A program made the position numbers and the translations under genes. A stretch of DNA of 64,000 nt, taken from Psoroptes ovis. Taxonomy: Eukaryota; Arthropoda; Arachnida; Sarcoptiformes; Psoroptidae. Under the pieces are notes generated by a model. It made no database searches. It was not told the DNA's origin and worked only from the letters and a program-made list of their open reading frames with translations. The number at the start of each line of letters is the position of its first letter. Positions within the stretch are counted from its first letter, which is position 1. Shown here piece after piece: positions 63,243 to 64,000 of this stretch. The stretch spans positions 1,240,001-1,304,000 of the forward strand of contig PQWQ01000003.1 in assembly GCA_002943765.1 (NCBI GenBank), read 5' to 3'.

Positions 63243-64000
63243 TTTTTTTCTTTCAAATAAAAATTTAAATTTGCGGCTCCCGAGGCTCCAATAGTTTACT
63301 TCATTTTTCTCTCATTTTTTTATTTCATAACTATTTCATAAAATAACATATGAAAAACATTCAATATCAATAATAATAATGATGATGATTTTGAAATGGA
63401 AAATTGTAAAAATTGTGTCTGTTTAAAATATATTTTTCCCTAAACATATTTGTGGAACAAATAAAAAATCTCATAAATTTATTGCATTTTTTGTTTCAAA
63501 AGTTTATTTTGATGATTTCTGGATGAATTTTAAAATTTTTCGTTGGTTAAATTTTCACAATTTTTTCCCATTTTTCTTTGATGATAATGTTCATATTTTA
63601 TATGTTGGTAAATAGTACCCAGAAGAGTTGTATTTATTCATTTTTTTTTCTCTCGAAAAGAATGAAAGACTAAGAAATAAAGTGATCGTAATGGATGTTT
63701 TAGTTTAACATAGTAAAAGTTGAATATGGGTGATGGCGAAAACATTTTCATAAAATACAAATCTCATCATTCAAATTAAAGTCCATTTTCTCCTACTTTC
63801 TCTGTGAAATATTGAAAATTCTTAGATTTCATTTTTCTTTTTCCATTTTCAACTTAAAATGGCCGAAGAAAACTTATACAAGTTCAAGTAAATAGGTTCA
63901 AGATAATTTATTATCAATGAAAAATGCAATAGAAAATAATGAATGAATCTATTCCATATTTTAGTTTCGGTATTTGATGTTTCCAAGCATATTTGATTCA
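63243..64000. other. AT-rich end of the window
   Basis: No gene is seen. The short G+C-richer tract at about 63273-63295 (CGGCTCCCGAGGCTCC) continues the island at 63051-63239 and could belong to the same transcript. The rest is A/T-rich with GAT repeats. Confidence 0.45.

Noticed and set aside
1..64000. CRISPR arrays, tRNA, rRNA, bacterial promoters or operons
   Set aside because: No regularly spaced repeats, no cloverleaf with A and B boxes, no rRNA-like tract and no prokaryotic gene organisation were seen. The sequence is plainly eukaryotic.

Overview
This is a very AT-rich eukaryotic window, dominated by poly-A/poly-T runs, AAT/ATT, GAT/CAT and CA/TG microsatellites. It has no bacterial gene organisation, operons or ribosome binding sites. 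The two confident coding regions are both retroelements. One has a Gag of the BEL/Pao type, a group known only from animals, so the host is most likely an invertebrate animal. A small AT-rich arthropod such as a mite would fit, but nothing here proves it.

Layout. 1-2103 is low-complexity DNA. 2108-6704 is an apparently complete Ty3/Gypsy-type LTR retrotransposon on the + strand: two LTRs of 241 bp that look identical, a 4-bp target duplication (ATAC), a tRNA-Leu-like primer site, a gag with three zinc knuckles, a textbook TTTAAAC slippery site in the exact phase for a -1 shift, an uninterrupted protease-RT-RNase H-integrase frame, and a G-rich polypurine tract. About 6.7-46.9 kb is simple-sequence-rich DNA with a few islands that look like single spliced exons or short ORFs, mostly on the minus strand, plus small inverted repeats and mariner-like scraps. 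46947-50520 is a second LTR element on the minus strand: two apparently identical 382-bp LTRs, a 6-bp target duplication (AATGAT), and one long Gag-plus-aspartic-protease frame with no reverse transcriptase, RNase H or integrase. 50.5-64 kb is again gene-poor, with a perfect 23-bp-arm hairpin at 62.5 kb and a more complex island at 63.05-63.3 kb.

How the parts relate. The first element looks able to encode everything it needs. The second would have to borrow a polymerase from a relative. The two LTRs are unrelated in sequence and length, so the first element is not an obvious helper. Both Gag proteins carry a domain resembling the BEL/Pao DUF1759 region, although the first element's polymerase reads as Ty3/Gypsy. 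The most noteworthy signals are that apparent Gag/Pol mismatch, the precise frameshift signal, and the polymerase-less element that also lacks recognisable priming sites. No host gene could be identified. Exon candidates are listed with low confidence.
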